DNA of 19,824 nucleotides from assembly GCA_963854815.1 (NCBI GenBank), contig CAWLAN010000044.1:1-19824 (forward strand), given 5' to 3'. Shown here piece after piece: positions 8,895 through 16,950 of the stretch (its first letter is position 1; every line of letters starts with the position of its first letter). Under the pieces are notes generated by a model. That model ran no database searches. It was not told where the DNA came from and saw only the letters and a list, made by a program, of their open reading frames with translations. A program made the translations under genes and the position numbers. This DNA comes from UBA1146 sp963854815. Its GTDB lineage: Bacteria; Planctomycetota; UBA8108; UBA1146.

Positions 8895-10694
8895 TCATGG
8901 ACAGTAAGAAGTCGCCTCACAGTCGGCTCCGGCTACTGCGCCGCAATCCGGGAAAGGAGCCACCGGCTCAGGTCCATCGAGGAGCCGGTAGTAGATCACA
9001 TAGATTGCATCGGCCATATCGTACAGATCATCGCCATTGATATCACATGCCGCGGCACAGGTACCACTGGGTCCATCCTGGAACAACTCGTTGAGGATCC
9101 AGATCCCGTCAGCGATGTTCACGCTACTGTCTCCGTTACAGTTACCCCGGACGAACGGCAGATCGAACAGGGGATTGAGGGTAATGGAGCCGTCTTCAAG
9201 ATTCGGGGAGAGCGAGTTCCCCCCCACCACGACAACGTTATCCACAGGAGGATCACCCAGCGTGCCGACCCAACTCAAAGCGGTGACGGTGGGACCTGTC
9301 GCTCCGGCCAACCCATCCGCAACAGTACAGTAATCGACATTGAGAACCTCGAGAGGCTCGGGGAAGGCCAGCGCGATGCCCCCGGTGAAGCTGTAGACCA
9401 CTCCGAGAGTCCACCCACCGGGGAATATGCCCCCCGCAGCGAAGTCAGATTCAAAGGGAAGAGTCACGTTGACTGCCTGGGGTTCCATGACACCAGAGTC
9501 GTTGGCCAGTCCCATCGAGAAACCCTGGGTATCGTTGGGGAAATCCGCTCCAGCGGCTGAATTGTCCACTTCGGAGAGGGTGATCCCCACCGAGAAACAG
9601 GCATCTCCCGTGTTGCCATCGTAGTTCTCGGATTGGTCCGGTGCGCTAAAGGTGTACTCGGGATCCGGCACGGTCAGCGGCTCGAGGGTAATGGTCCCAT
9701 CCTCGAAACTCGGACTCAGAGAAGATCCATCTACGACGACCACATTCTCCACCGGAGGCGAGCCGAGTGTATTCACCCAGTTCAAGGATGTAGCAGTAGC
9801 GTCCGTGGTTCCCGCGAGGGTTCCCGCATTGGTCTCGTAATCGACGATGAGCACCTCTAGGGGGGAGGGGAATGGCAGGACGATTTGACCCGTAAAACTG
9901 TAGACCACACCGATGGTCCAGCCATCGGGGAATAGGGTCGAGGCGTCGAATTCAGGTGAGAAGGGAAGAGTCACCGTCACCGCTGTGGGTCCAATGAGGC
10001 TGCTGTCACTGGCCAGCCCCATCGAGAATCCCTGGGTATCGTTGGGGAACGGAGCTCCAGCGGCGGAGTTATCTACCTCGGAGAGGTCGATTCCGACGTT
10101 GAAGGAACCGACACCAGTATTCCCATCAAAAGATTCGGTCTGGGTCGATGCGGTGAAGATGAACTCTGGTGCCGGTACTCCGAGAATATCGACCGTAGCA
10201 TCGGTCTGATCGGGCACAACGCTGTTTCCATTGACCACCAACACCGTCTCCACGAGAGGAGCTCCGAGCGTATCGCAGAAGGCCGAGGTCGCCATACCCT
10301 CAGCATCGGCACTGTATGTCGCCACGTTCAACTCATAACCGGTCCCTGGTGGCAGAGTAGCCTGGCCGGTGAAGGAAATCACGACCCCGACCGTGTAACC
10401 GCCTGCAAGCAGGTTCACTATATTGAAGTCGGGCGTCGACCCGTTGTTCACGGTCTCGGTCGTCGAACCATCAACGACAGCTGTGAGCGTCATCAAGGTA
10501 GAATCGTGGCATACACCGTATGACCACCCTTGAACCACTTCACCGTTGTTATCCAGGTTCGCAGATTGATCCAGAGTCCCACCGAGACCAGCGGTCGTCG
10601 GACTCGTGATGTAAAGCAGATAATCCTGCGCCAGCGCACGAGTACCTCCAGCAAGACAAACCACAATCGAAAGAAAAGCCAAAAATTTGGTCAT
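8895..10694 (-). CDS. type B exported protein: three cohesin-like modules plus dockerin-like domain
   Basis: This encodes 599 aa. The open frame runs further upstream, but the ATG at 10694, with GAAGGA about 8 nt before it, starts a signal peptide (MTKFLAFLSIVVCLAGGTRA, cleavage after ALA at 22). Module 1 (23-174) has 'VVQGWSYGVCHDS', 'YTVGVVISFTG' and 'FCDTLGAPLVETVLVV'. Modules 2 (176-340) and 3 (343-508) are close copies offset by exactly 169 residues, both with 'DNSAAGA(P/D)FPNDTQGFSMGL' and 'GVVYSFTG'. The dockerin-like domain (516-572) has loops NCNGDSSVNIAD and DINGDDLYDMAD, with Cys 519, 546 and 550 and a tail ending SYCP. It follows the type A gene 10840-12711 by 145 bp with no clear terminator, so it is probably in the same unit. 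It has the most modules of the type B set. An extracellular structural role is inferred. Confidence 0.92.
   Translation of the reverse strand: MTKFLAFLSIVVCLAGGTRALAQDYLLYITSPTTAGLGGTLDQSANLDNNGEVVQGWSYGVCHDSTLMTLTAVVDGSTTETVNNGSTPDFNIVNLLAGGYTVGVVISFTGQATLPPGTGYELNVATYSADAEGMATSAFCDTLGAPLVETVLVVNGNSVVPDQTDATVDILGVPAPEFIFTASTQTESFDGNTGVGSFNVGIDLSEVDNSAAGAPFPNDTQGFSMGLASDSSLIGPTAVTVTLPFSPEFDASTLFPDGWTIGVVYSFTGQIVLPFPSPLEVLIVDYETNAGTLAGTTDATATSLNWVNTLGSPPVENVVVVDGSSLSPSFEDGTITLEPLTVPDPEYTFSAPDQSENYDGNTGDACFSVGITLSEVDNSAAGADFPNDTQGFSMGLANDSGVMEPQAVNVTLPFESDFAAGGIFPGGWTLGVVYSFTGGIALAFPEPLEVLNVDYCTVADGLAGATGPTVTALSWVGTLGDPPVDNVVVVGGNSLSPNLEDGSITLNPLFDLPFVRGNCNGDSSVNIADGIWILNELFQDGPSGTCAAACDINGDDLYDMADAIYVIYYRLLDGPEPVAPFPDCGAVAGADCEATSYCP
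9177..9683 (-). repeat. 507-bp module repeat, copy encoding module 3
   Basis: In-frame tandem partner of 9684-10190. Landmarks such as 'gagggtaatgg' (9177 and 9684) and 'ctgtagacca' (9391 and 9898) are exactly 507 bp apart, which equals 169 codons. Confidence 0.8.
9684..10190 (-). repeat. 507-bp module repeat, copy encoding module 2
   Basis: Tandem copy of 9177-9683 in the same frame with no length change between landmarks, showing duplication of one whole cohesin-like module. Confidence 0.8.
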
Positions 10695-10839
10695 GAGCGG
10701 GTTCCTTCTTTCCTCGGGGCCAGATTCCTCAGACCCATGTCTATCCTCGTGCACACCGGATAAGGATCTCTCCAGTAACGACTCGAAGGCCGATAGGATG
10801 AGATTTCCGGTCCACCAGAGACACGAACAATCCAAGCCA

Positions 10840-12711
10840 TTAGCAAATGGTGTCGTCGCTCTCGCAGACAGGAAGCGAATCCTCCGTCGGATCCGGACCG
10901 TCATCGTACGCTCCAGGAGACGGCGGCACAGCCCCGAAATTGAACAGATAATTGAGCCCAAACACCGGGTCTGCCAGGTTGATGAGACCATCGTCATTGA
11001 AATCACAGGCATCCGGACAATCGATTTCGTAACCCATGAACTGGGTTGCAATAGCAGTGGCAATATCAGCGAGATCTACCTTATCGTCGCTATTGCAATC
11101 TCCTCTCTGAAAGACCTCGACCGGCTCGACGGTGATGACTGTGCCGAAACGTTCAAAATTCTGAACTGATTGAAAATCGATAACAACATTGTTGTAAAGC
11201 GGGACCGAACCATTTCCGTTGATCCCGTCACAGAAATCGATGGCAAGCGGGGTCTCACACGGAGCGTCCAGGTCGATGGTGACATCGAGTCCCCCGATGA
11301 GAAGGGGAAAATCGGTCTGCGGCAGAGTTTGGCCCTCGAATGGTGGCAGCGCATCGAGCAGGATTCCCACAACCAGTTCGCATCCATCTCCGTCATCGGG
11401 CAGGTCGTCGACTTGCACGGCGAGGTACTCCACTCCGACCTCTTCCACGATCGAACCCTCGAAATCCCATGAATCGGGATCGATGGTGAGAAAACAATCG
11501 TAACAGAGGGTCAGGGTGAAGCCCTGGATGTTGCCATCGGGCTCCTCGTAACTGAAGTGCAGCCGCCCCGTGGCCCCTGGGATCGGGTAGTTGCCCACGG
11601 TCGTGTCGAATAGAGCCTCAGCATAGAACACGGTGTTCTCCGCCGGGACTACGATGGGATCGATGATGAACTGACCATCCACGAGAATCGGATCGATGGA
11701 CAGCCCTCCGATCACCACCAGGTTCGAGAGAGGCGGATCTCCGAAGACACCGTCGACAAAGGTCAGATCCGTAATAATAGGATCAGGAAGCGGTTCTTCA
11801 TCGGTAACGATCAGCGGATCCAGTACCAGGTAGCAGAAGTTTGCGATGTGCTGCCCCTCACCCGGATCGATTTCGTGTCCGTCGAAGGGCGGCGTGAAAT
11901 CGAGAACAACGGCGATCGTCCCACCGTTTCCTTCGATGTTGATGACCACAAACTCAGCCCCAACATCGTCAGTTACAGTTCCGGAGATGTCGACTCCAAG
12001 CAGGTTCAGCAACGAATCGTCGTGGGCGATCGAGAGAACAAAACCCTGGACTCCGCCTCCTGAATTGTCCAGCAAGATGCGAGTACATCCCACCGACTGC
12101 TGGCCCGACGAAGTTCCTTCAATCGTCAAGGTTGCCGGCGGAGGAGGAAGGATCGTCAGAGCTGCAGGAGCATCGACGAGATCCAATCCTTCATTGACCC
12201 CGATAGAGAGGCCCCCCTGCACCAGGATGTTCGACATCGGAGGATCGTTCAGGATCTCATCGACGAACTCGAATCCAGTGGTCTCAGAGGATCCCTCGGG
12301 GAGAGCCACCACCGATCTGGCCTCAAAAATGGCCAGCAGGATGGCTGTTCCTGCAGGAATGACCTGACCATCAAAGGGAGATTCGGCATCGAGGACCACT
12401 CCCAGGGTGAATCCATCGACGAAGATCTCACCGACGACCAGTTCCGCATTCTCGGTCTCGGTACTGGTCCCTGTGATCCCCAGATTTTCGATGGTGACGA
12501 GGGTTGGATCTGAACTGACTGCCAGCACAAAGCCCTGAATGTCAGCGGTCGCATCGGCGCTGATTCCGAATCCGGCGCTCCCGAGGCCTGTGACGGACTG
12601 CCCCTGGCCCGTCACCTGCAGCGATTGCTGGCCATGAGCGGGAACAGAAATGGTCAGTGCGAAAACCAGCAGCAAGTACCATAACTCTATAAAACAACGG
12701 CAGATAGGCAC
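10840..12711 (-). CDS. type A exported protein with non-ATG start: three cohesin-like modules plus dockerin-like domain
   Basis: This encodes about 623 aa. There is no ATG between the upstream in-frame stop (12760-12762) and the hydrophobic signal segment (LWYLLLVFALTISVPAHG). I place the start at GTG 12711, with AAGGGG 6 nt upstream. TTG at 12714 is the alternative. Cleavage is likely near residue 27. Module 1 (28-190) has 'ADIQGFVLAVSSDPTL' and 'FTLGVVLDAESPFDGQ'. Module 2 (194-353) has 'GVQGFVLSIAHDDSLL' and 'TIAVVLDFTPPFDG'. Module 3 (358-535) has 'NIQGFTLTLCYDC', 'DGDGCELVVGILLDALPPF' and 'CDGINGNGSVPLYNN'. The dockerin-like domain (536-593) has loops DCNSDDKVDLAD and DFNDDGLINLAD. The protein ends in C-ESDDTI-C. 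It probably leads a unit with 8895-10694. Its architecture matches 6445-8277. No enzyme motif is seen. Confidence 0.9.
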   Translation of the reverse strand: MPICRCFIELWYLLLVFALTISVPAHGQQSLQVTGQGQSVTGLGSAGFGISADATADIQGFVLAVSSDPTLVTIENLGITGTSTETENAELVVGEIFVDGFTLGVVLDAESPFDGQVIPAGTAILLAIFEARSVVALPEGSSETTGFEFVDEILNDPPMSNILVQGGLSIGVNEGLDLVDAPAALTILPPPPATLTIEGTSSGQQSVGCTRILLDNSGGGVQGFVLSIAHDDSLLNLLGVDISGTVTDDVGAEFVVINIEGNGGTIAVVLDFTPPFDGHEIDPGEGQHIANFCYLVLDPLIVTDEEPLPDPIITDLTFVDGVFGDPPLSNLVVIGGLSIDPILVDGQFIIDPIVVPAENTVFYAEALFDTTVGNYPIPGATGRLHFSYEEPDGNIQGFTLTLCYDCFLTIDPDSWDFEGSIVEEVGVEYLAVQVDDLPDDGDGCELVVGILLDALPPFEGQTLPQTDFPLLIGGLDVTIDLDAPCETPLAIDFCDGINGNGSVPLYNNVVIDFQSVQNFERFGTVITVEPVEVFQRGDCNSDDKVDLADIATAIATQFMGYEIDCPDACDFNDDGLINLADPVFGLNYLFNFGAVPPSPGAYDDGPDPTEDSLPVCESDDTIC

Positions 12712-12857
12712 CAAATACCCCTTCTCGAACCGTGGGCGGCGGATAGGTACCGGCGAACGCTACCCGCCGATTCACTCACATTATCTGCTCGAAGGGGTGG
12801 AAGAAAGGAGTAGTCCTGACTTTCCTGCCGATACCGACTAACAGAGAATACGTTTTG

Positions 12858-12886
12858 AATATGACTTTGTGCACAACTCAATTCAA
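12858..12886 (-). promoter_or_regulatory. weak promoter candidate for the 10840-12711 gene
   Basis: On the minus strand TTGAAT (12886-12881), a 17-nt spacer and CATATT (12863-12858) each match the sigma70 consensus at four of six positions. The site lies after the upstream terminator and about 150 nt before the start codon. Confidence 0.22.
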
Positions 12887-12992
12887 CAGCGGTTGCGAAT
12901 ACCACGGATGAGCAAAACTGAACCTCACCATCGACCCGTTCCAGCCCGCGACGGATACCAGACGCCCAGCAGACCGAAACAACTCACGGGAA

Positions 12993-13034
12993 GTAAGAAA
13001 CGAGGTCGTCCTGGCAACAGATTCCAGAACGACC
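12993..13034 (-). terminator. probable terminator of the 13065-14348 gene
   Basis: An 11-bp stem (13004-13014 with 13024-13034, one wobble pair) has a 9-nt loop. On the minus strand it is followed by the T-rich stretch TCGTTTCTTAC. It lies 30 nt beyond the TAG stop. Confidence 0.6.
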
Positions 13035-13064
13035 CCGTCCAAATCAACAAGAACAGTCGCGACC

Positions 13065-14348
13065 CTACCCTGCGCAGAAGGAAGTCGCGCAATCTTCCGG
13101 AGTTTGATCCGTTTCCTGGCCACAGTCCGGGAATGGATCTGACGGCGCCGGACCATCGAGGAAGCGGTAATTGAAAACGAAGACCGCATCTCCGGTATCA
13201 ACAGATCCATCCCCATTGGCATCTCGAGAGATGGGACAGGTGCTTGTAGGACCATTGAGGAACAGTTCATAGATGATCCAGATGCCATCTGCGATGTTCA
13301 CTTTTTCATCCCCATTCACGTCGCCACGGATGAAATCGACGGTCACCACCGCGTTCAAGGTGATACTGCCATCGTCAAAGAGCGCCTGCGAGGATCCACC
13401 ATCGACCACGACCACGTTAGCCACCGGTGGACTTCCAAGACCATCATCCCAGGTCAGCGCCACGGTCGCTCCGTCTGGGTCGCCAGCCATGCTGCCACCG
13501 GTTTCGTAGTCAGCGTTGATGACAGTGGTCTGCTGGGGGAAGGACAATGTAGTCCCACCGGCAAAACTGTAGACCACTCCAACGGTCCAGCCATTGGTAA
13601 AAAGAGAGTCCTCGGCAAATTCTGCTGTAAAGGGCAACGACAGGTTCACGGCCGTCGGAATAACCTCGGAACCGTTGGATACGCCCATCGAAAAGCCCTG
13701 GGTATCATTAGGGAACGGGGCGCCGATCCCGCTGTTGTCGGTTTCGGAGATGCTGATAGCGACGGAAACGCTGGCATTGCCATCTTCGGGATTGTAGTTC
13801 CCGGAGGCATCTTCGGCATGGTAGGTGAACTCGGGATCTGGCACGCCAACCACATCGACCGAACCGGAATTCTGGGTCGGGACGAGGGACTGGCCATCGA
13901 CCACGATGACGGTTGCCACCGGAGGCGATCCGAGCGTATCGCAGAAGGACACCGTAGTGGATCCCTCAGCGGTCGCGTCATAGGTGGCCACGTCGAGTTC
14001 ATACCCGGTTCCCGGCTGCAGAGGATTTTGACCAGTGAAGGAGATCACGACTCCAACGGTGAAGCCTTCAGCGAAGACGCTCACCTCGTAGAATTGAGCC
14101 GCCCCGCCGCCATTCACCGTCGCCGTGGTGGCACCGGCCTCAACTCCCGTACAGGTCAGAAACGCGGTGTCGTTACAAGCCCCGTAGGACCACCCGGCAA
14201 CCCCAGCACCGTTGTTATCAAAATTGACGGTGAGGGAACCGCTTCCTCCCTCCGAAAAAGTGCCGCTGCTGATGCTCAGGACGTAGTCCTGAGCCACGGC
14301 CACCTGACCGAACAGGAACAGAAGCGCGAAGATATAAAAGATTCTCAT
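13065..14348 (-). CDS. type B exported protein: two cohesin-like modules plus dockerin-like domain
   Basis: This encodes 427 aa. The frame continues upstream to 14462, but the ATG at 14348 opens a short signal peptide (MRIFYIFALLFLFGQVAVA, cleavage after residue 19); AAAGGA lies 10 nt upstream. Module 1 (20-170) has 'GVAGWSYGACND', 'FTVGVVISFTG' and 'FCDTLGSPPVATVIVVDGQS'. Module 2 (174-335) has 'DNSGIGAPFPNDTQGFSMG' and 'WTVGVVYSFAGG'. The dockerin-like domain (341-398) has loops DVNGDEKVNIAD and DANGDGSVDTGD. Unlike most relatives it lacks Cys in both calcium loops (Val344 and Arg375 occupy those positions). The tail ends PEDCATSFCAG. Terminators on both sides suggest its own transcript, with a 10-bp hairpin in the leader. 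Confidence 0.92.
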   Translation of the reverse strand: MRIFYIFALLFLFGQVAVAQDYVLSISSGTFSEGGSGSLTVNFDNNGAGVAGWSYGACNDTAFLTCTGVEAGATTATVNGGGAAQFYEVSVFAEGFTVGVVISFTGQNPLQPGTGYELDVATYDATAEGSTTVSFCDTLGSPPVATVIVVDGQSLVPTQNSGSVDVVGVPDPEFTYHAEDASGNYNPEDGNASVSVAISISETDNSGIGAPFPNDTQGFSMGVSNGSEVIPTAVNLSLPFTAEFAEDSLFTNGWTVGVVYSFAGGTTLSFPQQTTVINADYETGGSMAGDPDGATVALTWDDGLGSPPVANVVVVDGGSSQALFDDGSITLNAVVTVDFIRGDVNGDEKVNIADGIWIIYELFLNGPTSTCPISRDANGDGSVDTGDAVFVFNYRFLDGPAPSDPFPDCGQETDQTPEDCATSFCAG

Positions 14349-14370
14349 GCTGAACGTGTCCTTTACCAGT

Positions 14371-14404
14371 GGCGGTTCTCCACGCAAACCCAGCGAGAAC
14401 CGCC
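14371..14404 (-). promoter_or_regulatory. leader hairpin before the 13065-14348 gene
   Basis: Perfect 10-bp arms GGCGGTTCTC and GAGAACCGCC flank a 14-nt loop and end 22 nt before the start codon. There is no T-run, so it is not an ordinary terminator. The arm core AGAACCG recurs nearby in AGAACCGTTCT (14428-14438). It could be a leader control element or protein-binding site. The role is unknown. Confidence 0.4.
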
Positions 14405-14469
14405 GACCCCACTTGCTATGAAAAACTAGAACCGTTCTCAAACACAATTCACCAAAGTGCACACGTCAG

Positions 14470-14518
14470 ATATCAAGAAATCTTCCGGTGTGCCAGGAAA
14501 TCCCCGGCACACCGGAAG
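14470..14518 (-). terminator. terminator of the 14528-15922 gene
   Basis: A perfect 13-bp stem CTTCCGGTGTGCC/GGCACACCGGAAG (14482-14494 with 14506-14518) is followed on the minus strand by ATTTCTTGATATC. It begins 9 nt after the stop. The same cassette, slightly diverged, follows the 16960-18348 gene. Confidence 0.75.
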
Positions 14519-15336
14519 GTAAATAACCTACGGACACATCGTGTCGTCGCTGTCGCATACCGGCAAGGAATCGTCAGTCGGATCTGGACCATCATTGAAC
14601 GGTCCCGGAGCAGTTGGCTCTGGGCCGAACTTGAAGAGCCAGTTCAACAGATACACGGAGTCCGCCATGTTCAGCTGACCATCGTCGTTGGCGTCACAAG
14701 CATCGGAGCAATCGATCGGGTCACCATTGAACTGATTGGCCAGTATCGTTGCTGCGTCCGCCAGGTCGACCTTGTCATCGCTGTTGCAGTCACCGCGCTG
14801 GAAGATCTCTTCGGGCACCACGTACACCGTGGTGTCGTTGCGCGCGTAGTCCTGGATCGACTCGTAGTTGATGACCACGTTGTTGTAGAGGTTCACGTTA
14901 CCGTTACCGTTGATGTTATTGCACCAGTTGATCTCCTGGTCCTCATCACACTCTGCGGTGTCATCCACGGTCACGTCGAGACAACCGATCAACAGGCGTC
15001 CCTCATTGAGATCCTCGGTCTGTGGAAGGGTCTGGCCGTCGAAAGGCGGCAGCGCGTCCAGCAGGATCGCCACGACCAGTTCGCAACCGTCACCATCGGT
15101 GTCACTATCATCGACCTGAACGGCGAGGTACTCGACGCCGATTTGCTCGACGATCGAGCCATGCCAGTCCCACTCGGTGCCGATCGTCAGATCGCAGTCG
15201 TAGCAGACTGTCATCGTCATACCCTGGATGTTGTCGTCCTCATCTGCGTAGTAGAAGCAGAGTGAGCCAGTTTGACCGTGGTAGGCGTAGTTGCCCTCAG
15301 AACCGTCGAACTCGGTCTCCATCCACAACGTGGTGT
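14482..15336 (-). repeat. duplicated segment, copy 1 (terminator plus 3' part of a type A gene)
   Basis: Collinear with 16914-17768 at a constant offset of 2432 bp with no length change. Most lines are nearly identical, including synonymous positions and the terminator stem. Confidence 0.8.
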
Positions 15337-15922
15337 CCTCGGGCAGAACCCCCACTGGCTCACAGCCACAACTGCCATCGTTGGTAGTCGGGTAGACCGA
15401 CTGACCACCGCTGACGGTCATGTTCTGGAGTGGCGGGTTGTTGACGTTATCGTCTTCAAAGGCCAGCGCTGTGCTCTCCGTTGCAGGAACTGCATCGCCT
15501 ATGAAGTAGAAAACAGCGTTATTGCAGCTGTAATTGAAGTTCGCCACGTGGCTGGTACCGGCCGGGATATCCGCACCGTCGAAGGGCGGGGTGAAGTCCA
15601 TGACAACTCCCACGGATCCGCCGTTGGCGTACTCATTGGTCACCTGGAACTCGGCACCAGCAGTCTCGGCAGCAGTGCCGTTGAGATCGATGCTGTCGAG
15701 CGTGACCACGCTGCCATCGTGACTGATACAAATCACATAGCCCTCACAAGCGGCAGAAGAATCCATCATGATCTGGATCGCTGCTCCACCGGTCGAGGGC
15801 ACCGACTGACTCACGGCCGTGTACGACGAACTGTCGCCGGCACCTCCGAGCACCATCGTGGTGCAAAGTACGAACAGCGTTGCATAAGAGACTATGCGTG
15901 CCTTTTCTATCTGACTAACCAT
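14528..15922 (-). CDS. type A exported protein: two cohesin-like modules plus dockerin-like domain
   Basis: This encodes 464 aa. The ATG at 15922 has a near-perfect AAGGAGGTG ribosome site 7 nt upstream. The signal peptide ends near residue 26-28 (SYATLFVLCTTMVLGGAG). Module 1 (29-186) has 'GYVICISHDGSVVTLDSIDL', 'SVGVVMDFTPPFDG' and 'NPPLQNMTVSGGQS'. Module 2 (196-373) has 'DNIQGMTMTVCYDC', 'DGDGCELVVAILLDALPPF' and 'NNINGNGNVNLYNN'. The dockerin-like domain (377-434) has loops DCNSDDKVDLAD and DANDDGQLNMAD with Cys 379, 405 and 409. The tail is C-DSDDTM-CP. It begins only 47 bp after the type B gene 15970-16797, so the two are probably co-transcribed. From about residue 196 on it is about 92% identical to the 16960-18348 product by my count, while the first module is much less similar. 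Confidence 0.93.
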   Translation of the reverse strand: MVSQIEKARIVSYATLFVLCTTMVLGGAGDSSSYTAVSQSVPSTGGAAIQIMMDSSAACEGYVICISHDGSVVTLDSIDLNGTAAETAGAEFQVTNEYANGGSVGVVMDFTPPFDGADIPAGTSHVANFNYSCNNAVFYFIGDAVPATESTALAFEDDNVNNPPLQNMTVSGGQSVYPTTNDGSCGCEPVGVLPEDTTLWMETEFDGSEGNYAYHGQTGSLCFYYADEDDNIQGMTMTVCYDCDLTIGTEWDWHGSIVEQIGVEYLAVQVDDSDTDGDGCELVVAILLDALPPFDGQTLPQTEDLNEGRLLIGCLDVTVDDTAECDEDQEINWCNNINGNGNVNLYNNVVINYESIQDYARNDTTVYVVPEEIFQRGDCNSDDKVDLADAATILANQFNGDPIDCSDACDANDDGQLNMADSVYLLNWLFKFGPEPTAPGPFNDGPDPTDDSLPVCDSDDTMCP

Positions 15923-15969
15923 GTCTCACCACCTCCTTGAAAATCAAGTGAACCATTTATTTCTAATCT

Positions 15970-16797
15970 CTAACCACAATTACCCGGGCCGCAGTCGTCA
16001 GGTTCCTGACCATCAGCAAGCCCACAATCCGGGTGTGGCGCCCCGGGGGCAGGACCACCCAGGAACAAGTGATTGGCGATGTAAACCGCATCTGCAGTAT
16101 CAACACTTCCGTCGCTGTTGGAGTCATCCGCAGCGGCACAGTCGGTCGTGGGGGAGCCAGGTATGAAAAGCTCATACAGCAGCCAGATCACGTCCGCGAT
16201 GTTGACGTCTCCGCTATCGTTGGAATCTCCCCGGACGAACAAACTGACCGGCGGAGGAGGAATACAGGTAACCGTTGCATCGGTCGTGGAAGGAGCGATC
16301 GAAGCCCCACCAGTCACCACCACCGTTACCGTGGGAGGACTTCCGAGGGTCTCGCAAAAAGCGAAGGTACCAACATCGTCCACAGCACAAGTGGCAGTGT
16401 AATTGCCAGTGGCCATGGTGATGGTGGTTCCAGAAGCCAGTACGTTGAGACCGGGAAAGCTGATCACCACACCCTGTGTGTAGCCACAGGCAAACAAATT
16501 GAGATTGTTGAAATCCGCGGGGTTGCCACCGTTGACAGTGGCGGTATCGGCATCGTCAACCGAATCGAGAGTGGCGAAACCACAAGCATCATGGCAGAAG
16601 CCGAAAGACCAGCCCTGGATTTCTCCATCGCTGGAATCACTCGAAATAACGGCATTCATCTGGAAGGTACTGCCGTCTTCCACATCGAGCGCTCCTGGGC
16701 TAACCGACATGGAATACGTGTCTCCCGCCAATACCGGACAACTCAATCCGGCGACCACAAACACAGCGACAACCAAACTCATAAGTTTTCTACTCAT
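15970..16797 (-). CDS. type B exported protein, minimal form: one cohesin-like module plus dockerin-like domain
   Basis: This encodes 275 aa, the shortest complete member. The frame is open up to 16884, but the upstream stretch is a charged run (KMVSALDQEEEKEEK), while the ATG at 16797 follows GAGG by 5 nt and starts a signal peptide (MSRKLMSLVVAVFVVAGLSC, cleavage after VLA at 24). The single module (25-182) has 'EIQGWSFGFCHD', 'YTQGVVISFPG' and 'FCETLGSPPTVTVVVTGG'. The dockerin-like domain (189-247) has loops DSNDSGDVNIAD and DSNSDGSVDTAD. Cys is missing from both calcium loops (Ser192 and Asp224 there), but Cys220 and the tail cysteines remain (HPDCG, DDCGPGNCG). It is followed after 47 bp by the type A gene 14528-15922. 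It shows the basic unit from which the longer type B proteins are built. Confidence 0.92.
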   Translation of the reverse strand: MSRKLMSLVVAVFVVAGLSCPVLAGDTYSMSVSPGALDVEDGSTFQMNAVISSDSSDGEIQGWSFGFCHDACGFATLDSVDDADTATVNGGNPADFNNLNLFACGYTQGVVISFPGLNVLASGTTITMATGNYTATCAVDDVGTFAFCETLGSPPTVTVVVTGGASIAPSTTDATVTCIPPPPVSLFVRGDSNDSGDVNIADVIWLLYELFIPGSPTTDCAAADDSNSDGSVDTADAVYIANHLFLGGPAPGAPHPDCGLADGQEPDDCGPGNCG

Positions 16798-16913
16798 CTT
16801 TTCCTCTTTTTCCTCTTCCTGATCCAGGGCAGAGACCATTTTCCGCTCCCACACCCTTCGAACCCGTTTTGCACATCCCCGCATGAATCACTCCCATCAT
16901 GCGCCTGAATATT

Positions 16914-16950
16914 CTTCTGGTGTCCCGGGAAAGCTCCGGCACACCGGAAG
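16914..16950 (-). terminator. probable terminator of the 16960-18348 gene
   Basis: A 15-position stem with one mismatch and one wobble (16914-16928 with 16936-16950) is homologous to the hairpin at 14482-14518. The downstream T-run is weak (AATATTC), so termination may be less efficient. Confidence 0.55.

Larger units (their letters stand above)
12712..13064. other. 353-bp intergenic region
   Basis: It holds the terminator of the 13065-14348 gene (12993-13034) and a weak promoter-like pair for the type A gene downstream. No coding sequence is supported. Confidence 0.55.

Noticed and set aside
9177..10190. CRISPR-like or tandem repeat array
   Set aside because: The periodicity is coding: 169-codon modules in frame, without short identical repeats and unique spacers.
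14369..16908. Long plus-strand open frames (up to 298 codons) opposite the type A and B genes
   Set aside because: They mirror the codon bias of the minus-strand genes (GAC/GTC/ATC-rich), lack signal peptides or domains, and lie entirely opposite well-supported genes.
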